This document shows positions 11,442 through 21,249 of a DNA stretch of 64,000 bases, piece by piece (within the stretch, counting starts at the first letter, position 1; the number at the start of each line of letters is the position of its first letter). The stretch is taken from positions 682,001 through 746,000 of the forward strand of contig JAUIMM010000702.1 in the NCBI GenBank assembly GCA_031769625.1, read 5' to 3'. The DNA comes from Taudactylus pleione (Eukaryota; Chordata; Amphibia; Anura; Myobatrachidae). Under the pieces are notes generated by a model. The model was not told where the DNA came from. It did no database searches and was given only the letters and a program-made list of their open reading frames with translations. The position numbers were made by a program, and so were the translations under genes.

Positions 11442-12733
11442 TGTCACGACCCTGGCTAGTTTTTCACCTTTTTGCCTTGACACTTACCCCTGCCAACTGT
11501 CCTGTGGATCTGTATGTGTAATTTGCCTGGGAGATCTGCTCTAATCATGCTGGCTGCAACACTTCTGTGTTTCCATTTGGACTAGGGCTAGCCTTGATTA
11601 AAATCACAGGTGTAGTTCTGACTCTCAGTACTGCTGATATGATTGCTTCCTCTGTGTTGTGTGCTCTCCACCACTCAGAGTGCTTCTGCCAGACCACCTG
11701 ATCATATCCACCAATTCCTGCCAGACCCAGGGTATATACATCCTCCTCTGATATCATTCAGGGCCTGAGCATCTCGTTACTTCCAATGGTGTACAGATTG
11801 TGCTACTTCTGTCTCCCTATGCACAAGTGTATCCCAGAAATCCTGTCGGTTCCCAGACCAGTTCATCCAGTAATCCTGCTGGCAGCTATACCTGGCACAT
11901 CTGGAAATCCTGCTGGTTCCCAGACCAGTTCATCCAGTAATCCTGCTGGCAGCTATATCTGGCACATCCAGAAATCCTGCTGGTTCAAAGACCAGTTAAT
12001 TCAGTAATCCTGCTGGCAGCTGTACCTGTCACATCTGGAGATCATGCTGGTTTTCAGAGCAGTTCATCCAGTAATCCTGCTGGCAGCTACACCTGGCACA
12101 TTCAGAAATCCTGCTGGTTCCCAGACCAGTTCATCCAGTAATCCTGCTGGCAGCTATACCTGGCACATCCAGAAATCCTGCTGGTTCCCAGACCAGTTCA
12201 TTCAGTAATCCTGCTGGCAGCTATACCTGGCACATCCAGAAATCCTGCTGGTTCCCAGACCAGTTCATTCAGTAATCCTGCTGACAGCTATACCTGGTGC
12301 ATCCATAAATCCTGCTGGTTCCCAGACCAGTTCATTCAGTAACCCTGCTGATAGCTAAACCTAGCGCATCCAGAAATCCTACTGGTACCCCGTCCAGCTC
12401 AGCAAAGCTTCTTGCCGGTCCCAGTCCGGTTCCTCCAAGTTATCTACTGGTTTCCAGTCCAATTATGCAATCCTACAGTACCTACTGGTACCCCATCCAG
12501 CTCAGTAAGCCTCCCTGCCAGTCCCAGTCCAGTTCCTCCAAGTATTTTATTGGTTCCACTCCAACGTTACAAGTTTCCTGTTCCTGTCATTTATCATCAA
12601 AGGCAGTTCTCTTTGCCATACAATTCATATGTAAATAGAGCTATTTACGTCATCCATGGGTCCAGTCAAGCCGGGCTCTGCTGAATTCAATTCAACAACG
12701 GAGTCAGATAACTCTCAGACACCAACCGTGACA
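11442..12733. mobile_element. LTR-like unit (TGTCACG...CGTGACA), possible solo LTR
   Basis: The unit starts TGTCACGACC at 11442 and ends CCGTGACA at 12733, giving TG...CA ends with 7-bp inverted tips. A TATA-like GGGTATATAC lies at 11731. Flanks are ACAC on the left and CACA on the right, a near but shifted 4-bp duplication. Over 40 percent of its length is the 67-bp tandem array listed separately. No coding sequence is seen. A solo LTR of a gypsy-type element is my preferred reading; a TIR-bearing DNA element is the alternative. Confidence 0.45.
11852..12395. repeat. 67-bp minisatellite array, about 8 units
   Basis: Units begin CCCAGACCAGTTCATCCAG and contain TAATCCTGCTGGCAGCTA and AAATCCTGCTGGTT. 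Successive starts at 11852 and 11919 give a period of 67. Divergence grows toward the right. Two more distant units of a related longer period follow at 12385-12560, marked by ACTGGTACCCC(G/A)TCCAGCTCAG and CAGTCC(G/A)GTTCCTCCAAG. The array lies inside the LTR-like unit. Confidence 0.85.
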
Positions 12734-13139
12734 CACAGGATCTGAACATTTCTCTTTTTCAAAGTAGCGTCCTTCACATTCAATAATTTTTTTGCAGTGT
12801 TTCCACTAGAGATGAGTGGTTTGGATTCTTTGGAATCCAAAAATGCCCAAACTTCTGGGATCCGAGGATCTGAGCCACAGCTCGGATCTCCCTATCTGCC
12901 TCGATCCCTACCTGAGCCAAAACCTTGAGATTCCGCTGTCGGACAGTGGCGTAACTAGAGTATTTGGAGCCCAGGGCAATATGAAAAACTAAGCCCCCCC
13001 ACCTATTTGCGTGCCAAACAGTGGGTGTGGCCACATGCAAAAGGGGCATGGTAACTGAAAAATGGGCATGTCACCATGACACATCCCCATTTCTTGTCAC
13101 TCAGGGAACATTCCTTTCCATTCCATATGCATCTTAATG

Positions 13140-13530
13140 CCCCCAATAGTAGTGCCCCTCTTGTTATGCCCACTCTGGTAGTGCCACTTATGCAATGTCC
13201 CCAGTAGCAGTGCCGAATGTAGTTGTGTCACAGTAGTACAGTGCCCCCAGTAGTGCCCCTTATACAGTGCCCCCCTATGCAGTGCCCCCTATACAGTACC
13301 CCCTATGCAGTACCCTCAGTAGTGATCCCCCTTATGCAGTCTACCCAGTAGTGTCCCTGATACAGTGCCCCCAGTAGTTCCCCTTATACAGTGCCTCCCT
13401 ATGTAGTGCCCCCAGTAGTTTCCCTTATACAATGCCCCCAGTAGTGCCCCTGATACAGTGCCCCCAGTAGTGGTCCCCCCTATGCAGTGGTTCCAGTAAT
13501 GATACAGTTAAGCTATACAGTGCCACTGGC
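13140..13530. repeat. Minisatellite, CCCCCAGTAGTGCCCCTTATACAGTG-type units
   Basis: Irregular units of about 20-30 bases combine CCCAGTAGTGCCCC, TTATACAGTGCCCC and CTATGCAGTG. The same unit, in reverse complement, makes up most of 28405-28740, so the array probably moves as part of one transposon family. Confidence 0.85.
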
Positions 13531-13578
13531 CAGTAGAGCCCCTTACATATATAACACAACAAACATACACACACAAAT

Positions 13579-14094
13579 CGGGATTGGTGTGATAAGCCAG
13601 TGGCTGAAAAACTGCCGTCTGAAATCCCGATAGTGGAAGCCTGGCTGGTTGAGAATCCCGGCAGCGGTAAGTATTTTAACTGACCCCCCTTACCCTAACC
13701 CTACCTTGGTAGCGCCTAACCCTAACCTCTGGAGGGGGTGCCTAACCCTAACCTTCCCTCTAGTGGTGCCTAATCCTAATCCCCCCTCCCCGCACTCTAA
13801 ACCTAACCCTCCCAGGGGGTGCCTAGCCCTAACCTCCCCCTTAGTGGTGCCTAACCCTAACTCCTCCTTTCCCTAGCCTAACCCTAACCCGCCCAGGGGG
13901 AGCCTAACCCTAACCTCCCCCCCCCAGTGTTGCCTAAACCTAACCCCCCCTTCCCCGGGGATTTTGACATTACTTACCCATATGGACGATCGGAATTCTG
14001 GAGCTTCGAGATGATGGCGTCGGTATCCTGTTCACTGTCGGGATATCGTCGCAGGCATTTTGCCGGGCGGTGGGATATCGGGATATCGATGCCC
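13579..14094. mobile_element. Telomere-motif element, copy 1 (CCCTAA orientation)
   Basis: The left part reads CGGGATTGGTGTGATAAGCC, comparable to GGAATGGGTATG-type ends of copies at 52835 and 43706. The core (13680-13950) is CCTAACCCTAACC broken by CCCCCTAGTGGTGCCTAA-like spacers. The right part carries AGGCATTTTGCCGGGCGGTG, also seen inverted in copy 4 at 43245. Boundaries are approximate because no target duplication was found. Confidence 0.65.
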
Positions 14095-14554
14095 AGCATT
14101 CCGTCCATCAGCAATGTGACTCCCACTCGGTACCATCACCCACTGTGGGAGCTGGAAGGCAGAACTCATGAGTGAGCTCCAGCCCGGCTCCGACAGCGGG
14201 CGCAGCAGCCAATGAGAGTCTGCCTGACTGCTATTGGCTGCTGAAACGGCAGTGTGTGTGTTACTGTGCAGTGCGGACCGCACTCACTGTGGTCCGCACT
14301 ACACTTACTTCACCAGACTTGGGCCACAGCCAGTGGCACCCCTCCTGCACCGCTGGTAAAACGGTACCCAGGGTAACAGTCCCGGCCGGCCTGTCCTGGT
14401 TACGCCACTGCTGTCAGATCTCGCAGTTTTGGCTCAGCCTCCATTTTTAAAAGTGCCTTTGAAATTAATGGGTAGACCGCTGATTGGCTGAGCTCAGCGT
14501 TTCGCCACAAACTTCAATGGGGCAAACGGACGCAAGATGGCGGCGACCACCTCA

Positions 14555-14976
14555 CTGAGGACACCACTACTCACAGTGCCGACACCACTGCCACCCCCCA
14601 CAGTGTCAATACTGCCGCACCCCAGACAGCCAGCAACCCCATACTGAGAATACCACCGGTACATCCGTACTGCGACACTTCCGCATTCAAAACACTGCCA
14701 ACACCCCTGAACTGCCGACACCACCAGCACTCCCGCACTGAGGACACTGCCTCCACTCCCATATGGCCCACACTGCCGGAACCCCCGTACTTAGGACAAT
14801 GCCGGCACCCTCTGTCACAGTAACTGCACCATTGGTGCATCCAACCTGCACTGTATCTAACCTGCACTGTATTTGACCTGCACTGTAAACCACACTGTAT
14901 CCCACCCACACTGTATCCGACCCATGCTGTATCCAACCCACACTGTATACAACCTGCACTGTATCCAGCCAACACT
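14555..14976. repeat. GC-rich minisatellite, left segment
   Basis: Two unit types follow each other. 14555-14820 has CACTGCCGACACC(A/G)CC, GCACTCCCGCACTGAGGACA and similar. 14840-14976 has 16-bp units of the form CACTGTATCCGACCCA. Open frames of up to 138 codons here are artefacts of the repeat. Confidence 0.85.
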
Positions 14977-14978
14977 GT

Positions 14979-15530
14979 GGGCCTCATTCAGAGGCGGTCG
15001 GAGGATGCAAGCGGTCGCTCAGAAACTGGGCGGCCGCTTGCATCCTGACCGCCTGCCTCTGTTTCGGTCGTTAGGCTGTGGGTTTACACCCACAGCTATA
15101 ACGACCGCTAGGGTGATGGTCGCAATGGTCATTGACCATCACGACCATCGGGGCTTACGACGAGACCCTAGGGTAGGGTCTCACTTGTCGTAAGCCCCGG
15201 AGAGCTTCTGGCTCTGTCAGAGCCGGAAGCTCTCCACTGACATCACTAGTGATGTCAGTGGGGCCTCCCCCAAATGGTAGGCGTTCCCATGGGAACGCCT
15301 CCGTATGGGCTGCCACCCCCCCCGGCCCACCTTCCAAATGGAGCGAGCTGTCAATCAACATCGACAGCCTGCCCCCTTTGGAAAGAGACCCGCTACGACC
15401 GGCGCTGTCGGTCGTAGCGGGTCTCACGCATGCGCACGAAGGAGCCAGCTCCTTCGTGCGCATGCGCACTTGACAAACATCGAGGCGGCCGTGCGGTCGT
15501 AGACCGTACGGCCGCCTCTGAATGAAGGCC
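14979..15530. mobile_element. Multi-hairpin fold-back element, 552 bp
   Basis: Ends are GGGCCTCATTCAGAGG and CCTCTGAATGAAGGCC. TGT flanks both sides (14976-14978, 15531-15533), and removing the element restores a 16-bp minisatellite unit. Consecutive stems include GGATGCAAGCGG/CCGCTTGCATCC, a 16-bp stem at 15199-15235 with one mismatch, a perfect 28-base palindrome at 15234-15261, a perfect 16-bp stem at 15385-15425, and a perfect 18-bp stem at 15428-15465. No coding sequence is present. The 3-bp duplication suggests a PIF/Harbinger-type non-autonomous element, but no transposase is in the window. Confidence 0.9.
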
Positions 15531-15767
15531 TGTATGCGACCAACACTGTATCCAACCTACACTGTATACCACACTCTTTGCGACCAGGACTGTATTCGAC
15601 CAGCACTATATGCGAACTGTGCTGTATCAGACTCGCACTGTATCCAACCCACACTGTAGCCCACACTGTATCCGACCCACACTGTATCCAACCCGCACTG
15701 TATCCAACCCACACTGTATCTCACACTGTATGTGACACGCACTGTATCCAACCTGCAGGTACGGAAC
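15531..15767. repeat. 16-bp minisatellite, middle segment
   Basis: This continues the CACTGTATCCAACCCA-type array interrupted at 14979. Some units are shortened, such as AGCCCACACTGTAT and ATCTCACACTGTAT. Confidence 0.85.
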
Positions 15768-15770
15768 ACT

Positions 15771-16381
15771 GGGCCTGATTCAGACCCATTCGCTATCTGC
15801 GTACACTCGCTGGATGCGTATGCAAATTTGTCAAAGTAATGCCACGGGAAGCGAACGCACGCCAAGGCATAAGCACGCCCACCATGTCTTAGCGCGCGGC
15901 CACTTTATGTATACGTACGCCCAATCGCACAGGCAGAGCCACCCACCAGCACCACGTCATCTCCAGGAAGTGTATTAAAACACTGGTACATCGACCACCA
16001 TTAGATGTAAACGCAGTGCATGAGGTAGCTTTACCCTACCACAAGCATTGCGAGGAATTCAGTGTAAAAAAAAAGGCAAGTGACGTGTACTATGACGCTG
16101 CCTGGTAATTATGCACGCCTCTAAAACGGCAATGAAACACTCAGGCACGCCTGCGTTCGCATCTCCAACCCCCCGTTATTAGTGTCCTGCCCCTGTTACC
16201 ACCCACAAACGGCCTCTCCTGTCACTCATTACACTGGGCTGTCTTTGCAGGGCGAGCGAGTGGTATGCGATCGCAGTGAGTAGTTTGCGCACGTGCAGAA
16301 CGAAGCGTGCGTGTGCTCGTATGCAGAACATCGGGCCACTTGCGAGCGCACGCATATAGCGAATGGGTATGAATCAGGCCC
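15771..16381. mobile_element. GGGCCTGATTCAG fold-back element, 611 bp
   Basis: It starts GGGCCTGATTCAGACCCATTCGCTAT and ends ATAGCGAATGGGTATGAATCAGGCCC, extended inverted ends of about 26 bp. ACT flanks both sides (15768-15770, 16382-16384). The interior is less regular than the 14979 copy. It carries CACGTCATCTCCAGGAAGTG at 15953-15972, a string that recurs inverted inside the element at 44365-44918. No gene is present. Confidence 0.85.
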
Positions 16382-16383
16382 AC

Positions 16384-16612
16384 TGTTTTTATGGTTGAGG
16401 AGATTTTGGAGAACTGCTCAACAAAAAGGCTGATTGATCACATTACTAATTTGCAAAACATTTTTAAACAGAAATAACTGTTATGCATTTGTGCTACTGC
16501 TCTGTTTCTTAGTTTAGCCAGCCAGCCTTTAGCTTATATTGGTGAACAATATTGTGAGCTGTAAGGTGGTCAAAATTGAGTGGAAATGACTGGAAAATAA
16601 TGTTATTGAGGT
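16384..16612. mobile_element. hAT subterminal fragment
   Basis: It contains CTGCTCTGTTTCTTAGTTTAGCCAGC, TTATATTGGTGAACAATATTGTGAGCTG and AATAATGTTATTGAGGTTGATAATACT. The same blocks appear at 33150-33300, 59870-60020 and, inverted, at 47300-47410 and 42850-43000. It is a piece of the hAT family whose transposase remnants lie at 48-51 kb and 56-59 kb. Confidence 0.7.
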
Positions 16613-16979
16613 TGATAATACTCGGCACCCCTGAACTGCCGACACTGTCAGCAATCCCGCACTCAAAACACTGCCGGCACCCTGCACTACCGACACTGCC
16701 GGCACTTCCTCGATGAAAATATTGCTGGCAATCCCACACTGCGGAAACCACCGGCACTTCTGCACTCAAAATACTGCCAGCACTCCTGCACTGCTGACAC
16801 TGCTGGCATCCCCACACCGAGAACACTGCCGGCACTCCTGCACTGAGGACACCGCCGCCACCCCCAAACTGCCGACACCGCCAGCACAACCGAACTGAGG
16901 ACACTGCCCCCAACCCCGCATGGCTGACACCGCGGCCACCCACGCACTTAGGACAACCCACACTGTATCCGACCTGTAC
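16613..16979. repeat. GC-rich minisatellite, right segment
   Basis: It resumes the CACTGCCGGCACTCCTGCACTGAGGACA unit type of 14555-14820, then returns to CACTGTATCCGACC. The frames open through it are repeat artefacts. Confidence 0.8.
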
Positions 16980-17139
16980 TCAGTGGCGTAAGTTCATACC
17001 AGACGCCCGGAGGGAAGTTATAATTTGGGGCCCTATGTCACAGCCGCTGACACTGTCATGTAGCAATTCGCATGCAGACAGGCTACAGATAGACGAAGGC
17101 AGCAGCTGATGGTCTGACATGGAGCACACTGTATGCGAC
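16980..17139. mobile_element. Partial CAGTGGCGTAAG element inside the minisatellite
   Basis: CAGTGGCGTAAG at 16980-16991 matches the end of the 12944 element. About 145 bases later the CACTGTATGCGACCCG unit resumes, so a short element fragment interrupts the array. The right end is not a clean inverted copy. Confidence 0.5.
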
Positions 17140-17262
17140 CCGCGCTGTATCCGCCGTTGGCTTATATTGGTGAACAATATTGTGGTCTGTAAGGTGGTCA
17201 GAGTTTAGTGGAAATTACTGGAAAATAATGTTATTGAGATTAATAATACTCTAGGAACAAAA
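17140..17262. mobile_element. hAT subterminal fragment, second copy
   Basis: The text from GGCTTATATTGGTGAACAATATTG to AATAATACTCTAGGAACAAAA repeats 16530-16612 with several changes. It is directly followed by the mariner remnant. Confidence 0.65.
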
Positions 17263-17973
17263 AAAATGGTCCAAATTTATTCAAAGACATGCAGTAGACT
17301 GTTTGTGACATCACTTTTAGTGTTGCAGCTGTGGCATTTTTCACTTCATCATCTGGTGAGAACTCTTTTCTGTACAGTTGTTTTTTCAGGGTTAGAAATG
17401 ACCAGAAATCACAGGGCGCTAAGTCCGGGCTATATGGAGGGTGTTCCAGTGCTGTCCCATTCACTTCAGTCAGTGCTGCAAATGCAACAGCAGCAACATG
17501 TGGTCGGGCATTGTCTTGGACCAAAAACCACTGTTTCTTCAGCAAATGTGGTCTTTTCTTCCTCATGGTTCTACACAAATGGGTTTTCAGGACGTTTGCA
17601 TAATAGTCACCATTAATTGTCTTTCCATGGGGAACCCAGTGCTGTAGGATCATACCATGCACATCAAAGAACAGCAGAAGCATGACTTTACACGCTGAAG
17701 GAATCACAAAGAAATTTTTGGGCGGAAGGCAAATTTTTCATACACTGGACTGTTTGGATTCCGGATCATAATGACGAATCCACAATATGTCATACGTCAC
17801 AATTGATGTTAGGAAATCGGGTATCCTCTCCGACATTCGAATGGTGTTCTTGCTCGATTCAACTCATCGTTGCATCTGCTCTTCTGTGAGATTTCTTGGT
17901 ACCCACCTGGCACACATGCGATGCATTTTCAGTTCCTTTGTCACAATACGTTGAACCCATTCAATGAGATGCC
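17263..17973 (-). pseudogene. Mariner transposase, catalytic part
   Basis: The 17240-17707 frame shows VQDNARPH and, 34 residues on, HPPYSPDLAPCDFW. These are the second and third aspartates of the mariner D,D34D triad. The first is in a different frame at about 17770-17800 (VTYDILW, with the family's usual glycine and glutamate changed), followed by HYDPESK. Further upstream MCARWVPRNLTEEQ (17864-17960) is the conserved block before the catalytic core. At least one frameshift or stop lies between 17864 and 17700, and another stop follows the HYDPESK block. The protein would cut and join transposon ends; this copy is dead. Confidence 0.85.
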
Positions 17974-18493
17974 GGGATGTAGACTGGCGGACAAAATGCC
18001 ACCGGTTTATATCCCGACAATAAAAACACAATGGTGGGCTTAAGATAGGTGTCAAAATACCGACGCCTATCTTAATCCCTATGCCAGAAAACAGAAGGAC
18101 CCTGGACTGATCGAGGTAAGTCCGGGCATCTTACCACTTAGCCGCAGGGGGTGGGGTTAGGTTTAAGGAGCATAGCGGGGGTTAGGGTTAGGATTTGGGT
18201 GGAGGTTAAAGTTAGGCACCCCCATGGGGGAGGGTTAGGGTTAGGCACCCTGGGGGAGGTTAAGGTCAGGCAACTCCCCGGGAGGGTTAGGTTTAGGGTG
18301 CAGTAAGGGAGGGTCGAGTTAGGCACCCCCGGGTGGAGGTTAGGGTTACGCACTAGGGGGGAGATTAGGGTTAGGCACCACTAAGGGAGCGTTAGAGTTA
18401 AGGGGGGAGAGGGGTAGGGATAGGGTACTTACCTACCCTGTCGGGATCTTCTCCCTTCAGGCTACCGGCTTTGGGATATGTCATACCCATTCC
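17974..18493. mobile_element. Telomere-motif element, copy 2 (TTAGGG orientation), 520 bp
   Basis: It starts GGGATGTAGACTGGCGG and ends CATACCCATTCC. The 8-mers GAGATGCC (17966-17973) and AAGATGCC (18494-18501) flank it. The core (18170-18420) is GGGTTAGGGTTAGG-like with GGCACCCCC spacers. A stem of TTAAGATAGGTGTC...CGACGCCTATCTTAA lies at 18040-18074 and is shared with copy 5. It sits inside the mariner coding region. Confidence 0.85.
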
Positions 18494-18501
18494 AAGATGC
18501 C

Positions 18502-18840
18502 AAGTGAAACCGAAAGTTCATGTAAAGTTAACCTTCTGTCATTTTGCAACATCTCCGCAACTTTGGCAATGTTGATATCTGTAACCGTGGTGGATGGTCT
18601 CCCAGAACGCGCTTCATCAGTCACTACGTATTACCCTCTTTGAAGTGCTTCCACCATGGAAATATTACAGCACGGCTAATTGTTTCTCCACCGTATGCTT
18701 GCGGGAACATTTCATGAGTTTCATTTCCGCTTTTCACAAGTTTAACACAAAATTCAATCACACATCTCTGATGTACAGTAATCTCACAGACACGTCTTCC
18801 TCATCCGCCAAGACAAAACGTATGAAGATCTTCCACTCGC
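18502..18840 (-). pseudogene. Mariner transposase, N-terminal DNA-binding part
   Basis: On the minus strand one frame reads CVIEFCVKLVKSGNETHEM, then WKHFKEGN, then a stop, then ARSGRPSTTVTD and LQNDRRLTLHELSVSLG. This order (CIEFCxKL, RFKxG, SGRPST, DRRLT) is the paired helix-turn-helix region of mariner transposases that binds the terminal repeats. The frame ends at the insertion site of 17974-18493. Confidence 0.75.
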
Positions 18841-18990
18841 TGTGGCCAAATAAAGAAGACTACGGCAGTCCAACCACAAGTTCAGACACATCGATGTATG
18901 AGCTTCACAATAACCAGTATAGCATTGCCACGTCTACCTATGGGACAGAAAAACAGAGGCAGTCTCACTACTTTTCAATCAGATTTTTTC

Positions 18991-21140
18991 TTACATTATA
19001 ATATTTAAGAGCTATTTAGAAGGAATAAATTCACCTTAGGTACTAATGTTGTGCCTTGAGAGGTCATATTTTCTGCCATGCCAAGTGCTAATTAGAGATC
19101 ACCATTTTTTCTTGTTTTTGGTAGCTAATAATGAAATCATAACAATACTGTATTTGCTGAAATGGAGCTTATAGCTTGCCCATAAGCTACTGCTGCTGCA
19201 GCCTGTAGATCCCCCAGACTGGCTCCTCTGTTTATGTACCTGGTAAAGGCAGTATAAGTGGATAAATATTTGCAGCTATGAAGTTGCTGATGCTGTGATG
19301 TACTGCACATCAGTCTAAAAGCTAGTTTTTAATAGAGAATTTTCAATATAGTAAAGACATTAAGAATATAATATAACATAAAGAACATTTTGGTTCATCA
19401 GTTACAGGATTCTTCATCCTACCTACAAAGGTACCAGGTGAGGCAGCCATTTTAGGCACACTGCAAGGATCACACTGGGCAGAATAGGCAATGCCTGGAA
19501 TTGATGACACATAATGGGGGAGAGAAAATTACTAGGCAAGATCCTCGCAAGTTCTTCAGACCCATGCATTTTTCATTCCACACAGAGTGCCAGGCAAGTC
19601 AGCCATGTTGAGCTCACTACATTGGTTACAGTGTGTGAATAAGCAATACATGGAGATAAGACATGTAAGGATAAGATAAACAGTGAGCTAACAGGATACC
19701 CACTGTATCACCACTTCAAAGGGTTGCTGGTCCTGCCCTTGAGAGTACCAGGTGAGACTGGTACAAAAAACAGAGATGTGGCAGTACAATGATAAAACCA
19801 CATATGCATGTAACAGACATAATGAAGAAAACTGGGATGATATGAACTACAAAATAAAATGATGTATGAATGTACTGCATGTATAAAGTCCTGCTCTCAT
19901 GGGAGTGGTCTGGACAATATGAGAATGTGGGGAGGCCACTAGGTTGAAGTAGAAATGTTCCAGCATTCTCCCCCTTTGTTCAAGACAGTTCTCATCCCTC
20001 AGCTCCTCGTTCGCTTGGAGGGGCAGTCCCGGTGTTCTCAGCAGGAGAAGCAGGCCTGAAGTTGGGTAGATCTGGTCCTGGTGCTCTCAGCCGAAGGGGT
20101 GAATCTGGAGCTGGTGTAGGCCCAATCCTGGTGCAAAAGGTCATGAGGGAGATAGAGATGAGGAGAGGCCTCTAGGCAGCTGCATCAGCATTCAGGCAGG
20201 CTAGGCATGTGGCAGTCAGAAGCTGATGGGAGGCATCTCTGACAATGCAGGAAATGGTCTGTGGTGAGCGTGGACAGAAAATCAAGGCCACAGCTGGAAG
20301 AGCAGGCTACATGTTCCAGGCATTGTGTCTGTCCCCAGCCGCACAAGAGAACCACTGACTGTGATTTTACCCAGGATAATATACTCAGTTAGGTGCTACT
20401 TTTATATGAGAGTGAGAAAGAAAAATAACAGGACTCTAATTGCACGTAACCATGGTGTGCAACATTGTTGTGATTTTATAAACATGTTTAGAGGGATTAT
20501 TTGTCCTTTTTTATTAATTCTAATTAAAAACATTGTTTGAAATTGAGAGTTGAAACTGCTTTTATTGGAGAATAGTGGCTCTGTTCTATATTAAATAAAA
20601 CATTGTTTTACTGAATCTACCTTATCTATCTGAGGCTTGACTTGGCGCTATCAAACAATGTAGCTCAAATATTTGGGCTCTTTTGTAGCCCAGGTTGTTG
20701 TTAATAATGCTGCTCTTAATGATATTAAGACCACTTCTGCTGTCGCCAGGTGTGACTCCCAATCAAGCTCTATGAGGTTGCAGAATTTTATTCATAGCTC
20801 TCTGAAAGGTGGCTGAGGTGCTGGGTAACCTATATAAGAGTACAAAGGATGTCTTCTGCATCATAATAACAATTAACATGTCTGCAGCTTTGATCTATAT
20901 TTTCTCCTGATGATGGTGTGACTTTGGACTAGGCATCTGGGCTTTTTGGAATTAGCATTAATGGAGTGCCAGACATTTTGGGTGCCATCTCCTGGGGTAA
21001 ACAGTTGCACTTGTCATGCAGCAGCCAAGTAGTAGTACACCAGTCTAGGGCCTTGGTACAGGTATCAACAGCTTGTTTTGTTAGCAGCACAAAAATAAAC
21101 AAAACATAAAAGTAAATCCTGGCCTGTCCAGCTCTAACTA
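18991..21140. other. Intergenic DNA, no recognised gene
   Basis: About 19380-20330 is of mixed composition and lists short repeated phrases such as AGGTACCAGGTGAGGCAGCC and GAGTACCAGGTGAGACTGG. This could be worn retroelement non-coding sequence (a CCCCCTTTGTT run at 19971 resembles a polypurine-tract complement). I could not find a frame with recognisable protein text. Confidence 0.35.
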
Positions 21141-21249
21141 AACAAAATGATTCACTCTCTTAGAGTGGAAGGACCTAACATCCCTCTCACAAAACAGAAG
21201 TATTTCACACAACACTTATATTCAGTAATCACAGTGTCTCTCAACAGAC

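Larger units (their letters stand above)
12944..14410. mobile_element. hAT-like element with CAGTGGCGTAAC ends
   Basis: The left end is CAGTGGCGTAACTAG and the right end is CTGGTTACGCCACTG, an inverted pair. Flanking 8-mers CTGTCGGA (12936-12943) and CTGTCAGA (14411-14418) agree at 7 of 8 positions, as expected for hAT target duplications. Inside are a 26-bp-type minisatellite (13140-13530) and a telomere-motif element (13579-14094). No transposase is visible, so it depends on an autonomous relative. A partial copy of the same left end lies at 16984. Confidence 0.8.
12807..14545. mobile_element. hAT-type MITE remnant, host of nested insertions
   Basis: The left piece (12807-12943) begins TAGAGATGAGTGGTTTGG, a hAT-like end shared with 8018. 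The right piece resumes at 14411 with CTGTCAGATCTCGCAG and fades near 14545. The 1467-bp element 12944-14410 separates them and duplicates CTGTCGGA/CTGTCAGA, which shows that the two pieces were once joined. Confidence 0.55.
17262..18990 (-). mobile_element. Mariner transposon, minus strand, split by insertion
   Basis: The minus strand carries the N-terminal helix-turn-helix part at 18840-18502 and the catalytic part at 17973-17263. Between them lies a 520-bp element (17974-18493) flanked by GAGATGCC and AAGATGCC. Joined across the gap the order matches a mariner transposase. The outer boundaries are estimates, and terminal inverted repeats were not resolved. Confidence 0.75.

Noticed and set aside
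11852..12395. Regular spacing that resembles a CRISPR array
   Set aside because: The whole 67-bp unit is repeated, including the part that would be the spacer. It is a minisatellite in a vertebrate-type context.
13680..13950. Interstitial telomere or chromosome-fusion scar
   Set aside because: The CCCTAA-like blocks are degenerate, mixed with C-rich spacers, and occur five times in elements, three of which have 8-bp duplications.
14571..14987. A 138-codon minus-strand frame rich in cysteine and tryptophan
   Set aside because: It is the translation of a 16-22 bp minisatellite. Similar frames appear on the other segments at 15424-15865 and 16509-16963.
18594..19001. A 135-codon plus-strand frame
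   Set aside because: It lies antisense to the mariner N-terminal region and its 5' non-coding DNA. The minus strand carries the recognisable motifs.
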